64,000 nucleotides of DNA from contig NZ_JARFXX010000008.1 in NCBI RefSeq assembly GCF_029218125.1, positions 1 through 64,000 on the forward strand, read 5' to 3'. Within the stretch, counting starts at the first letter, position 1, and every line of letters begins with the position of its first letter. This document shows positions 49,705 to 58,539 of this stretch, in pieces. Both the position numbers and the translations under genes were made by a program. Under the pieces are notes generated by a model. The model was given only the letters and a program-made list of their open reading frames with translations. It did no database searches and was not told the origin of the DNA. This DNA is from Oscillibacter faecalis_A. Its GTDB lineage: Bacteria; Bacillota; Clostridia; Oscillospirales; Oscillospiraceae.

Positions 49705-52112
49705 ACTTTTCTTTCAAAACAGCGCTGCGGCCCATACGGTTTTCCGGCTTTTGCCACGCCCACGCTGACCCAGCCGTCCATCTTCTCAAGCAGATTATTG
49801 ATTTCTCGATTATCACGTTTATTCATATCGCCTTTTCGGCGGTTCAGTGCCTCGCACCAGATCTCCGCCGCGCAGATCCGCCGCCTGGGCTCCAGGGCCC
49901 CTTCATAGTGGAGCCCCCCACATCTGAATGCCTCCCGCTGCGCGGTGTCCATCTTCATCCAGTCCGCCGGGACTTCCTGAGCCAGGTAGTCTGCGATGAT
50001 GCCCTCCCACGGGTGCCGGGCCCGGTGCTCCTCCTGGATCTTCCGGGCTTCCCGCTCCAGTTCAGGAGACAGGTACAGAGACTCCCCAATGCGCCAATAG
50101 GCCACCGCTTCCGCCCATATCTGGTCACGCTCTCCGGCCATATCCCGGAATACGTTTTTACACCGCCCCTGCTGGTCAATATCGACTACCCAGAAGCGCC
50201 GGCTGCCGGTGGTGTCCGTCAGGCACTCCTTACTGTTCGTAGTACCGAAGAATACGCACTGCCGGGGCCTGTCGGCGGTATAGCGGCCGTAGGCTGCCCG
50301 GTAATAGTCATTCGTCTTAGAAAGGAACATCTTAACGGCGTCGACTTCCGCCTTCGCCATAGCCTGCATTTCGGCCACCTCGTCGATCCAGGTCCCCTGA
50401 ATCGTTTCCATGGCGTCCTTATCGCCGAATGTGCGCAGGGAATCCGAGAACCACTCTCCGCCCATTCTGGCCAGCAGCGTGGACTTATGGCGGCCCTGCC
50501 CGCCCACCAGCACCAGCATGGTGTCATATTTGCATCCCGGCGTCATAACACGGGCCACCGCCGCCGTGAAAGCCTTGCGGGTCACCGCACGGGTATAGGC
50601 CGTGTCCGCCGCGCCCAGATAGTCGATCAGCAGCGTATCCAGCCGGGCCTTCCCGTCCCATTTGAGGCCGTTCAGGTAGTCTCTGACAGGATGGTATGCC
50701 TGGTCGCTGGCAGTTGCCGCCACGGCGTCCAGAATGTCGTTTTTCGCCAGCTTCCCGAAGAACGGTTCCAGATAGATCCGCAGCTGGGCGGCGTCATCAT
50801 CGTTCCATGTGACTGACGTGCCTGGGCGCTTCCACGGCATTGTGCCGGCGGTGTCGATACGGCCGGAGAACAGGTTCAGCCGGAGTTTGTTTTTCAGCTG
50901 AGGATCGTGCTCCAGCAGCGTCCGGAGGTTCTTCATGGACTTTATCGGCTTGCCCTGCGCGTCGATCTCCATCAGAGGCGGGTGGCGCCACGCGCCGTCA
51001 TCTTCCTCCGCCGCCGGAACCTCCGCACCAGCTACCGGCGAGAAGGCGTCCTTGGCCTTGTCCCACCGTTCGTCCATCAACAGCCCGGCCACGTGGTCGT
51101 CCTTCAGAGCGGCCGCAGACATGGCGGCATAGGAGGGTAGACGGTTGACCGGCGTACCAGCCGCCGCATCATCATCCAAATCGCCGAAGCGGTGCAGGCG
51201 CACCATATCGAATGAGTTGACCAACTTCCCGCCGCAGGGGTCAGTGGCGTGATGGGAATACAGAAACTTGCCGTTGTCATAGAGCACAGCGCCTCCCGTA
51301 GTAGAGCCGCCGGTGAAAGTGAAGCGGCCCGGCATGGTGTCCACCGGCGTATAGACGCCGGGGAGGAAGGCAGCCATAGCGGCTTCGATGTCGTAGGTCT
51401 TGCAGAAGGCCCCCACAACGCCGCTCTTGGCCAGCGGGTCACCCTGCTTGGCGGCCGGCCGGGCCAGCGCGGCAGCCCCCGGCAGTGCGGGCCAGGTGGT
51501 GATATCCCGCCAGTCCGCATATGTAGCCAGCAGCCCATCCACGGACAGCAGAGGGCGATCCTCATAGTGGTAGACATACTGGCTGTCCTTACAGCAGCTG
51601 GGCCAGTACATGAGCCGCACGGCCTCAAAGGTAGTCTGGTCCGCCAGCTCCATACCGATTACATCGGCCATCTTGCGGGCGAGGGGCTCATATTCATCCG
51701 CCGTGCAGGTACGGTCCAGGGGGAAGATGATCCGGAGCCTGGGCGCCGCCGGCATGTGCTTGCGGGTGGAGTAGACACAGTACCCGCAGCCAAGACTTTC
51801 CAGCCGCTTCAGCACCGCGTCTGTGCCGCCTGCGGGGATGTTGTCCAAATCCAGCGTAATGAGGTCACGCCCGGTTACAGCATTGGCCTTCCGGCGGGGC
51901 CCCGACAGCGTTCCGCCTACGAAGCCGCCCTTGTCCTTCAGGTCATCCTGCTGCCCCTTCGGCAGGGCCATATACTCTGCCAGTGTTTCCTCGCCGCGCG
52001 CCGGGAGGCTCAGACGGGCATAGAACTCAGACAGCATCATAGTCTGGGGGAGCCACTGGGTGGCCCGTCTGCTGGCTCCCGTGGTGATTGTGATCCTCCG
52101 ATCGTTTATCAT
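49692..52112 (-). CDS. Phage prim-pol / VapE-type replicative helicase
   Basis: 806 residues. The N-terminal primase-polymerase part has GRDLITLDLDNIPAG near residue 85 and APRLRIIFPLDR. The C-terminal VapE family helicase has LVGGQGRHKSTLLARM (Walker A, ~535-545), GTWIDEVAEMQAM and FFGTTNSKECLTDTTGSRRFWVVDI. A short winged-helix-like tail ends in KVVTF, whose codons lie in an iteron. The central replication enzyme of this phage. Confidence 0.93.
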   Translation of the reverse strand: MINDRRITITTGASRRATQWLPQTMMLSEFYARLSLPARGEETLAEYMALPKGQQDDLKDKGGFVGGTLSGPRRKANAVTGRDLITLDLDNIPAGGTDAVLKRLESLGCGYCVYSTRKHMPAAPRLRIIFPLDRTCTADEYEPLARKMADVIGMELADQTTFEAVRLMYWPSCCKDSQYVYHYEDRPLLSVDGLLATYADWRDITTWPALPGAAALARPAAKQGDPLAKSGVVGAFCKTYDIEAAMAAFLPGVYTPVDTMPGRFTFTGGSTTGGAVLYDNGKFLYSHHATDPCGGKLVNSFDMVRLHRFGDLDDDAAAGTPVNRLPSYAAMSAAALKDDHVAGLLMDERWDKAKDAFSPVAGAEVPAAEEDDGAWRHPPLMEIDAQGKPIKSMKNLRTLLEHDPQLKNKLRLNLFSGRIDTAGTMPWKRPGTSVTWNDDDAAQLRIYLEPFFGKLAKNDILDAVAATASDQAYHPVRDYLNGLKWDGKARLDTLLIDYLGAADTAYTRAVTRKAFTAAVARVMTPGCKYDTMLVLVGGQGRHKSTLLARMGGEWFSDSLRTFGDKDAMETIQGTWIDEVAEMQAMAKAEVDAVKMFLSKTNDYYRAAYGRYTADRPRQCVFFGTTNSKECLTDTTGSRRFWVVDIDQQGRCKNVFRDMAGERDQIWAEAVAYWRIGESLYLSPELEREARKIQEEHRARHPWEGIIADYLAQEVPADWMKMDTAQREAFRCGGLHYEGALEPRRRICAAEIWCEALNRRKGDMNKRDNREINNLLEKMDGWVSVGVAKAGKPYGPQRCFERKVVTF

Positions 52113-52204
52113 ATGGATAGCCTCCTAAAGGCGGATTTATTGGGCCGTGTCAGCCTCGCGCGGCTGATTCGGGCGTATTGCGGCCTTAGCCCGGCCGCGG
52201 GGCG

Positions 52205-52438
52205 TTATGTCCGTCTGCGCTGGCGATGGTGCCAGTAAGCTATCTTGGTGATTTTCTCGGCTGCCCGGTTGACGGTGCGGGAGACTGTTGATTGGTTGAT
52301 GCCATATCGGAGCGCGATCTGCCCCATAGTCTGGCCTGTGTATAACCATGCCTCAAGGAGCTCCTTTTGCCGCATGGTCAAACCCGCGAGGTGCTTCGTA
52401 GCCTCGTAGTCTGCCTTGAGATACGCCTTGTTCACCAT
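52205..52438 (-). CDS. Sigma-like HTH protein
   Basis: 77 residues from the ATG at 52438 behind GAGGTGAGGGG; the frame extends to 52453. LTMRQKELLEAWLYTGQTMGQIALRYGINQSTVSRTVNRAAEKI is one region-4/LuxR-like HTH. It is similar in style to the double-HTH protein at 46447. Probably a replication-stage regulator. Confidence 0.8.
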   Translation of the reverse strand: MVNKAYLKADYEATKHLAGLTMRQKELLEAWLYTGQTMGQIALRYGINQSTVSRTVNRAAEKITKIAYWHHRQRRRT

Positions 52439-52449
52439 CTTGATTCCCC

Positions 52450-52659
52450 TCACCTCCGGCGCTTATTGGCCATCCTACGCAGATACCGCGTCCGATGGGC
52501 TGTGATATATCCCCTCATATCTTCTCGCTCCTGCTGCGATGGGAGGTTGCTCTGCTCCGCGGCTTTGGCCGCCTGATATTCCGCCCACTTGGAGCAGACT
52601 GCCGTATTGTGACAGCCCGCCTGACGATCTGGGCAGCCCTTACATGGAGGTTGAGCCAT
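52450..52659 (-). CDS. Small Cys-rich phage protein
   Basis: 69 residues from the ATG at 52659 (a GTG at 52665 is also possible). CKGCPDRQAGCHNTAVCSKW supplies four Cys, likely a zinc site; the rest is basic and helical. A frequent hypothetical in clostridial phages. Confidence 0.75.
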   Translation of the reverse strand: MAQPPCKGCPDRQAGCHNTAVCSKWAEYQAAKAAEQSNLPSQQEREDMRGYITAHRTRYLRRMANKRRR

Positions 52660-52849
52660 CCACACCGCCCCTCCATTCCTTCAGGATCCGTTCGATCTGG
52701 TTTAGCTTGATGAGTAGGATCAGCACCACCAGATAGGTGCAGAACAGCACCGTCTTGGCTGTGTTACCCTCATCCGCATACCGGACGGCCCATATTATGT
52801 TCATCAGGATCATGGCAGCATCCACGATCCACCCCAGTACCTTACTCAT
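52640..52849 (-). CDS. Small two-helix membrane protein
   Basis: 69 residues: VLGWIVDAAMILMNIIWAVRYADEG and TVLFCTYLVVLILLIKLNQIERIL are two membrane segments; the tail is polar. Overlaps its neighbours. Function unknown. Confidence 0.72.
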   Translation of the reverse strand: MSKVLGWIVDAAMILMNIIWAVRYADEGNTAKTVLFCTYLVVLILLIKLNQIERILKEWRGGVDGSTSM

Positions 52850-53219
52850 GACTTTTCTCCTTCAGCTTTTCCCGGAAGTAGAGGTTTTCGACTGCGTAGC
52901 GCTCCTCGAACGGGCGGATGTTCTCACCGCAGGCCGCTCGCAGTGCCCGATCCATCTTCTCCTTGGTGTAGACGATCTCCGGATCGTCGGCGGCGTCATC
53001 AACGCACATCTGCGCATAGGCCATGAAGGTATCCAGGAACGCAGATTCAAAACGAGCGGTCATTTTGGGGCCGAAATGGAACTCGTTGTGCAGTGCGATC
53101 AGAGAAACGTCAAGGCACTGCTGCACCGTGAAGCCCTTGATTACATGATTGTCATACTGGAGCTGCTTGATGGCTTTCTGCGCCTGCAGCAGCTGAACGT
53201 AAGTATTAGGCTTCGGCAT
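52842..53219 (-). CDS. Phage protein of unknown function
   Basis: 125 residues, helical: MPKPNTYVQLLQAQKAIKQLQYDNHVIKGFTVQQCLDVSLIALHNEFHFGPKMTARFESAFLDTFMAYAQMC... No recognised family beyond being a recurrent phage early protein. Overlaps the DUF3846 gene end. Confidence 0.75.
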   Translation of the reverse strand: MPKPNTYVQLLQAQKAIKQLQYDNHVIKGFTVQQCLDVSLIALHNEFHFGPKMTARFESAFLDTFMAYAQMCVDDAADDPEIVYTKEKMDRALRAACGENIRPFEERYAVENLYFREKLKEKSHE

Positions 53220-53505
53220 GGCTCAACACCTCCAGTATCGGGGCAAAATACTCAGGCTTCAGATCTGTGAAGTCCTCATCGTCGCAGCCAACGATCAGAA
53301 TGGGACCCACAAAATCCACACCTAAGAACCTGCAGTTATGCGGCAGCCCCTGAAGGCGTCCTTCCTTATTGCAGATCACCATGGTATCTGAGGCAAAGGC
53401 CACTCCCCCGATATAGCCGCCAACGGCAGCCTGCAGTTCTTCCAGCGTATTGGGGATGTCCCGGGGTTCCGGCGCGCAGCCTGGCGCTTTATAGATCACT
53501 CGCAT
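53206..53505 (-). CDS. DUF3846 domain protein
   Basis: 99 residues: MRVIYKAPGCAPEPRDIPNTLEELQAAVGGYIGGVAFASDTMVICNKEGRLQGLPHNCRFLGVDFVGPILIVG matches the DUF3846 family of phage and plasmid proteins, function unknown. Confidence 0.85.
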   Translation of the reverse strand: MRVIYKAPGCAPEPRDIPNTLEELQAAVGGYIGGVAFASDTMVICNKEGRLQGLPHNCRFLGVDFVGPILIVGCDDEDFTDLKPEYFAPILEVLSHAEA

Positions 53506-53747
53506 ACAAAATCCTTTCTCGGCCTTCCACGATAATAAATTTCCTTCGCGAAATAGCTATGGGTGCATTTCAAATCGGGCATATACAGGTCAACCGCCAT
53601 ACGACGTGCGGCCTTATGAATTCGCTGTACTTTTCCGGTCTGGATCATACCACCAACATTTCCGCTTTCTCGGACAAGGCTAAATCTGAAGGTCTCGCCG
53701 AGAGTAGCGGTAAAGTTGGCGCACTGAACCGACTTAATTTCACTCAT
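53496..53747 (-). CDS. Small phage protein, unknown
   Basis: 83 residues from the ATG at 53747, which overlaps the stop of the upstream gene; the frame is open to 53774. MSEIKSVQCANFTATLGETFRFSLV... KVQRIHKAARRMAVDLYMPD. No known domain. Confidence 0.65.
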   Translation of the reverse strand: MSEIKSVQCANFTATLGETFRFSLVRESGNVGGMIQTGKVQRIHKAARRMAVDLYMPDLKCTHSYFAKEIYYRGRPRKDFVCE

Positions 53748-54006
53748 CGTCCTCATCCTCGCTCTCGCGTTCATATTCCTCCGCAGTCATGAACTCCAGC
53801 TTCTCAGGCGGAACGTTAAGCATCGCTGCCATGCTTGATTTGCAGTCTATGGCCATAATGTCATTGAAGTTCTCTAACTTCGCGCCCGGGATAAGCTCAA
53901 AGGACTGCTTTGCGAAGCCTACGGTCCCGGGGCCGCCGTAAAGCTCTGCATCATGAACCCGGAAATAGAGAGTTGCTTTTACTTCAAAATTAGATGAAAA
54001 ACTCAT
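53740..54006 (-). CDS. Small acidic phage protein, unknown
   Basis: 88 residues: MSFSSNFEVKATLYFRVHDAELYG... LENFNDIMAIDCKSSMAAMLNVPPEKLEFMTAEEYERESEDEDDE. Very acidic C terminus. No family recognised. Confidence 0.65.
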   Translation of the reverse strand: MSFSSNFEVKATLYFRVHDAELYGGPGTVGFAKQSFELIPGAKLENFNDIMAIDCKSSMAAMLNVPPEKLEFMTAEEYERESEDEDDE

Positions 54007-54062
54007 AAATGATTACCTTCTTTCGTGGTGGTTTAGAGGCAATGCTATAAATTTTTATAGGA

Positions 54063-55370
54063 TCACAGCCTGCCTCTCGCGTGGAGCACAGCATATTTCT
54101 TCTGGGCCTGCTTCTTCCGCATGGCCCGACACTTCGGGCAGAAGGTCTGTTCCCGCCGTTCCAAAAACTCACCGCCGCACATCCGGCAATACTGCGGCTT
54201 GATCCGCCGGAACTCCGTACAGGAATCGCAATCGGTACAGTCAGCAGAACAGCCTTTAATCAGGTCCCAGTTCTGACACATGAACCGCTGCCAGTAAGGG
54301 TCATAACCCAAATCATTCAGCCGCTTTCGAAGCAGCGCGTCCAGAATCGAGAGATTCTTTCGCACCTCTGTCCGGGTTCTGGAGAGGTTAAAGCCCTGCC
54401 GCACGGTGGGCTCCGGGGCACCGTAGCCCCACGGCCCGTCCTTCAGCATAGCGCGTACCCTGTCGGCATCCTCGGTCAGATATGTAAAATAGACCTTTCC
54501 ACGGACGGCCTTCTCAGAGCGCCCGACGACCTTGCCGATCATTGGATAGCTGTCACCATGCCGGATGCCGTCAGCCAAAGCCTGGTAGTCCGCGTCCGTC
54601 CACACGCTTGACTTCCCGTGATTGTCGGCGCGAACCGGGCGTTCCTTCAGACCGAGGTCATTGCATCGGCGCGTAATCGCACCTTCGGAACGACACAGGA
54701 TCTCAGATAGCTCCGCATAACCGTACTTATGCTTCTGGAGGAGTATCTTCAGGCGGCTGTCCTCGTCCGGAGTCCAAGGATCTTTCCTTTGCAGGGCGAA
54801 CGCCTGAAAGTCCTTTTTGCGCTGCTCCGGTACCCATTTCGGCTCCTTGCCCAGCGCCAGCGGCTCCAACTTGGAGAAGTCGATGAAGCTTCTGTGCTGC
54901 TCCGCCCACGCCCAGAACTCATCCAAATAAACTACCCGCCACGTGCATTTGTTAACTCGCTTGGTGTGCACAGGCAGCCCACGGTTCCGCACCCAGCTCT
55001 GCATCTGGTAGCTGTAAGACTGCGAATTGCCGGTGACTGCGATCATCAGCTGATTGAGAGTAACGTAGTCCCCGGAATTCAGCACCCCGCCGAGGCCCAG
55101 TCTTTCAGCCCGAACCTTGATCGCCGATACTGTCCGCTCCAGCGTCTTGGCGATGCCAGGAATGGATACCGTGCCCCAATGGTCTTCCAGATACCGTTCT
55201 TCCTCCGGCGTCCAAGTCTTCTGCGAGGAGCATCGCAGTTCCCGGCGCTTGGCACGCACAGCGCCCTCCATCCGCTTCAGGGCCGTAGCCATCTCTGCGT
55301 CGCTCTGTGCTTTCCAGTGGTCACGGATGTACTGCTCTTCTTCACTTGTCCAACGGCGATAGTCGTTCAT
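54063..55370 (-). CDS. Multi-SANT/Myb-like DNA-binding protein with zinc ribbon
   Basis: 435 residues. Four SANT/Myb-like helical repeats: WTSEEEQYIRDHWKAQSDAEMATAL, WTPEEERYLEDHWGTVSIPGIAKTL, then WTPDEDSRLKILLQKHKYGYAELSEIL and WTDADYQALADGIRHGDSYPMIGKVV. A substrate-like middle and two Cys clusters follow (CSADCTDCDSC, CRMCGGEFLERREQTFCPKC). It could organise or select phage DNA sites; no enzyme motif is seen. It lies next to the polymerase gene. Confidence 0.8.
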   Translation of the reverse strand: MNDYRRWTSEEEQYIRDHWKAQSDAEMATALKRMEGAVRAKRRELRCSSQKTWTPEEERYLEDHWGTVSIPGIAKTLERTVSAIKVRAERLGLGGVLNSGDYVTLNQLMIAVTGNSQSYSYQMQSWVRNRGLPVHTKRVNKCTWRVVYLDEFWAWAEQHRSFIDFSKLEPLALGKEPKWVPEQRKKDFQAFALQRKDPWTPDEDSRLKILLQKHKYGYAELSEILCRSEGAITRRCNDLGLKERPVRADNHGKSSVWTDADYQALADGIRHGDSYPMIGKVVGRSEKAVRGKVYFTYLTEDADRVRAMLKDGPWGYGAPEPTVRQGFNLSRTRTEVRKNLSILDALLRKRLNDLGYDPYWQRFMCQNWDLIKGCSADCTDCDSCTEFRRIKPQYCRMCGGEFLERREQTFCPKCRAMRKKQAQKKYAVLHARGRL

Positions 55371-55373
55371 AAG

Positions 55374-57392
55374 TCAGTCCTTTTTGAAATATCCGTCCAC
55401 CCAGCCATCGGCGTTCAGCGGCAGCCCCGGCGCCCATGGGATCGGCTGCGACATGATCTCTACCACCCGGTCGAGGTTGGCCAGCTCCGTAGGGGCCTCG
55501 ATTACTACCTCGTCATGGATATCAAAGACGATCCTGTAGCCGGCGGCGGTCAGCTGCTCCATAGCGAAGAATAAGCAATCCCGGGCCACGGCCTGCGTGA
55601 TATTCTCCACCAGCTTGCCACCGTAAGTTTCCAGTTCCGCCCATCTCTTGGAGGTCTGGTTCTGCCCCCAATAACACAGGCTGGGCTTGCCAAAACGGTT
55701 GACGCCCATGTGGGGTCGCACATAGTAGAGCTTTCGCTTGCTGGGGAGTAGGATTGTCATAAAATCCAGGCCGTTATCCGAGTCAAATTCCCGCCCAATG
55801 GTGACGGGGCCCACCGTGGACGTCCGACCGTTCTGCACAGCTTCCATCGCCGCCGCCTCGACCTGATACCAGAAATTCACGATAGCCGGGTTAGACCGAC
55901 GCCAGCGGTTTACGATGTCCGGCAATTCATCTTCCATCAGGCCACTGCGAAGGGCCCCCATATTGATAAGCGCCCCGGAGCTGCCTTGATAACCCAGCGC
56001 CAGCGTAGCCACCTTGCCTTTTGCCCGGTAGGCGTACTCTGGATTGCCTTTCTTGATTTTGTCCATAGGCACACCAAACATCTGGGAAGCCGTGGCCTCA
56101 TAAATCTTGCCGTGGGTTCTGAAGACCTCCAGCACCCATTCCTCACCGGCAAGCCAGGCGATCACCCGGGCCTCAATAGCCGAAAAGTCGGCATCAATGA
56201 AAGACATACCCGGCGCCGCCACAAACACCGTGCGGATCAGCGCCGAAAGGGTAGAAGTAACGCTGCCATAAATCAGCCGCAGTGCATCCAGATTCCGGCT
56301 GCGTACCAATTCCCGGGCGGCGCTGGTGGCCGGAACAACATCATGTGGGAGATTCTGTACCTGTACCAGCCGGCCGGCTTCCCGCCCGGTACGGTTGGCG
56401 CCGTAAAACTGCAGCAGGCCCCGGATACGGTTATCCGCGCAGACACAGGTTTCTACGGCGTTATATTTCTTTGTGCTGGTTTTCCCCAATTCTTTCCGGA
56501 TTTCCAGCATCCGCCGGGCGTCCTCACTGGGTAATTCCTTTCCCAGCAAGTCTGTGACCGTATCTTTCCGCAGGTCCGTGAGATCTTCGCCGGTTTCCTC
56601 CTGCAGCCATTTGGTAAGCTGTGCGACGCTGTTCGGGTTCTCAAGACCGCTGATCCGTCGGGCCTCATCCAACAACTGGTTCTTTACGGTTTCGCCCAGA
56701 TAGATGGCACCGTCAGCAAGGTCCATATCGACCGCCACGCCGCGCAGGTTGATGAGCTGGTCCAGCTCCCATTGGCGCTGGACGGTCTCCGGGACAACCA
56801 CCCGGGCCAGACGCCGGTCAATTTCCATCTCCGCCACAACATCCTGACCGTTGTAGGTTTTAAACAGTTCCCACCTTTCAGGCTCATGCTGTGGCAGGTT
56901 CCGGGTACGGCCGCCGTTGTTTTTCGTAGGACTACAGAGCACGCAGAAGTACCGAATCAGCGCCCTGCCCGCAGCCAGCTTCTGTTTATCCTCTGGCAGC
57001 CCCAAAGCGCGGCCGGTGGCGTCCAGTCCGGCGGGGTAGCCGGCATACATGCCGCGCAGCATGGAACACCGCCACTGAGGCAGCCATGTAATGGCGGAGA
57101 AGCTGTTGTGCTGCTTATCTTCAGCAAGCTTGAAATGCCGGCTCAAGCAATACCATTCAAAGGCTGCGTTATAGGCGTGCTTGATGCAGTCCCGGTCAAA
57201 GAGCCAGCGAAGAACTTCTTGCGGCAGGTAGGCCCCGGGCTGTGTCAGGTCTACCACCTGCACCGGTGCCCCATCCAATGAGTATCCGAACAGAAGGACT
57301 TGGAAGGCGGGGCTTTGCGCGTATTTGTAAAGGCCTGCTTTGCCGATGTCGATATCGCTGAAGGTCTCAAGGTCGATAAAAAGATGGTGCAT
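55374..57392 (-). CDS. Phage family A DNA polymerase
   Basis: 672 residues from the ATG at 57392 behind AGGAGG; the frame runs on to 57581. 3'-5' exonuclease motif LFIDLETFSDIDI at the N terminus. Polymerase motif A FIDADFSAIEARVIAWL near 396, motif B RAKGKVATLALGYQGS, motif C FDIHDEVVIEAP near 620. A typical phage PolA-like replicase without the 5' nuclease domain. Confidence 0.95.
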   Translation of the reverse strand: MHHLFIDLETFSDIDIGKAGLYKYAQSPAFQVLLFGYSLDGAPVQVVDLTQPGAYLPQEVLRWLFDRDCIKHAYNAAFEWYCLSRHFKLAEDKQHNSFSAITWLPQWRCSMLRGMYAGYPAGLDATGRALGLPEDKQKLAAGRALIRYFCVLCSPTKNNGGRTRNLPQHEPERWELFKTYNGQDVVAEMEIDRRLARVVVPETVQRQWELDQLINLRGVAVDMDLADGAIYLGETVKNQLLDEARRISGLENPNSVAQLTKWLQEETGEDLTDLRKDTVTDLLGKELPSEDARRMLEIRKELGKTSTKKYNAVETCVCADNRIRGLLQFYGANRTGREAGRLVQVQNLPHDVVPATSAARELVRSRNLDALRLIYGSVTSTLSALIRTVFVAAPGMSFIDADFSAIEARVIAWLAGEEWVLEVFRTHGKIYEATASQMFGVPMDKIKKGNPEYAYRAKGKVATLALGYQGSSGALINMGALRSGLMEDELPDIVNRWRRSNPAIVNFWYQVEAAAMEAVQNGRTSTVGPVTIGREFDSDNGLDFMTILLPSKRKLYYVRPHMGVNRFGKPSLCYWGQNQTSKRWAELETYGGKLVENITQAVARDCLFFAMEQLTAAGYRIVFDIHDEVVIEAPTELANLDRVVEIMSQPIPWAPGLPLNADGWVDGYFKKD

Positions 57393-57413
57393 GGTGTCCT
57401 CCTGATTGAAATA

Positions 57414-57442
57414 GGGCCTCCTGATTTTTGTGCAGGAGGCCC
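57414..57442. terminator. Hairpin between polymerase and DUF2815 genes
   Basis: Perfect 10-bp stem (57414-57423 with 57433-57442), 9-base loop, no T-run. It may slow or process the transcript rather than end it. Confidence 0.5.
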
Positions 57443-57493
57443 TTGCGATTGGACTTAGGTATTGGGCCAGCCGGTGGGCGCGGGGGTGGCCGG

Positions 57494-58147
57494 TCAAGCG
57501 CCGGGGCCCTGCTGTACAGGTGCACCCCAAGCAGGGGCCACCGGAGCAGCCGCAGGAGCAGGAGCAGGAACCGCGCCCCAAGCAGGTGCAGCAGGGGCGG
57601 CGCCAACAACAGAGAAGGCTTCTTCAGCGGTTACGCGGCTGCCAAGGGGCTCCCCGTCACGGGTCTTCTGGATGCCGTTCAGGCCACAGCCAACACCCTT
57701 TTTACCGGCAGAATTGTAGGCGAAGAAGGTTACACTGACGTTGCCATAGCAACCGGAATAGATCTCGGCGGGATTGATGATCTTCTGGACCTGCGCGTCC
57801 ACAACGAAGGGGGGCCGATCTGCCTTGCTGCTGGCGGTAAACACCCAGCAGCCCTTGCACTCAGCGCCAAACGCCTGCCCGTCAGAGGGGCGGACGCCGT
57901 CACCGTCATGGATGCAGATAGACGGAACAGGGGGCCGGACGCCGCTCCACTTGGCGGTCACCCCCGCCTCGATAGCGGCGTTGACAGCGGCATCCATAGC
58001 GGCCTTCGCCTGCGTGTTGGACTTGGGGACGAGGATCGTCACAGAAAACTTGGGCTCGGCCTGGGGGTTATTGGCGGGGGCCTGAGGCTGGAACACATTG
58101 CAATAGGACAGCCGGCACTCGCCGATGGTGATGGTGGTAGGATTCAT
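57494..58147 (-). CDS. DUF2815 ssDNA-binding/annealing-type protein
   Basis: 217 residues from the ATG at 58147 (AAAGGAAG site). IGECRLSYCNVFQPQAP... FSVTILVPKSNTQAKAAMDAAVNAAIEAG..., ECKGCWVFTASSKADRPPFVVD..., NPAEIYSGCYGNVSVTFFAYN match DUF2815, an OB-fold protein set beside phage polymerases. The C terminus is a Pro/Ala-rich tail with WGAPVQQGPGA-like repeats. Confidence 0.9.
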   Translation of the reverse strand: MNPTTITIGECRLSYCNVFQPQAPANNPQAEPKFSVTILVPKSNTQAKAAMDAAVNAAIEAGVTAKWSGVRPPVPSICIHDGDGVRPSDGQAFGAECKGCWVFTASSKADRPPFVVDAQVQKIINPAEIYSGCYGNVSVTFFAYNSAGKKGVGCGLNGIQKTRDGEPLGSRVTAEEAFSVVGAAPAAPAWGAVPAPAPAAAPVAPAWGAPVQQGPGA

Positions 58148-58152
58148 ACGAT

Positions 58153-58539
58153 TCAACTTCCTTTCTCAATTTCGGCCTGCATGGCCTGTAACGCCACCCA
58201 GCGGTCATGCCGGGCCTTGGCGCGTTTAACGTTGTTCTTCAGGCGGCGGTTGTTCTTCAGGATCTCGAGATTTTTCGCAGACCGGGAGCGCCTGTTGACC
58301 AGCCGCCATTCGTTGGTATATTGCCTGCTGCTGTTCTCCCACGCGCGCTTAGACGCCTGTACCCAAGCGCTGATGCTTTCGGCGACGCACGAGGCGTCAG
58401 CGCAAAAAAGGTTGCGGGGGTCATGCAGCAGCGTGAAGATCTTCCGGATATTTTTCCGTGGCAGTTCCGGGAGTTTTGTCAGCAGGATCTCTGCGTAGTA
58501 GTCATCAATGCTGATCCGCAGCACATTGTCTTTACGCAT
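58153..58539 (-). CDS. Phage protein of unknown function, basic
   Basis: 128 residues from the ATG at 58539, overlapping the DUF2800 stop; the frame is open to 58575. DNVLRISIDDYYAEILLTKLPELPRKNIRKIFTLL..., followed by a very basic helical end (NRRLKNNVKRAKARHDRW). No family recognised. Confidence 0.7.
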   Translation of the reverse strand: MRKDNVLRISIDDYYAEILLTKLPELPRKNIRKIFTLLHDPRNLFCADASCVAESISAWVQASKRAWENSSRQYTNEWRLVNRRSRSAKNLEILKNNRRLKNNVKRAKARHDRWVALQAMQAEIEKGS

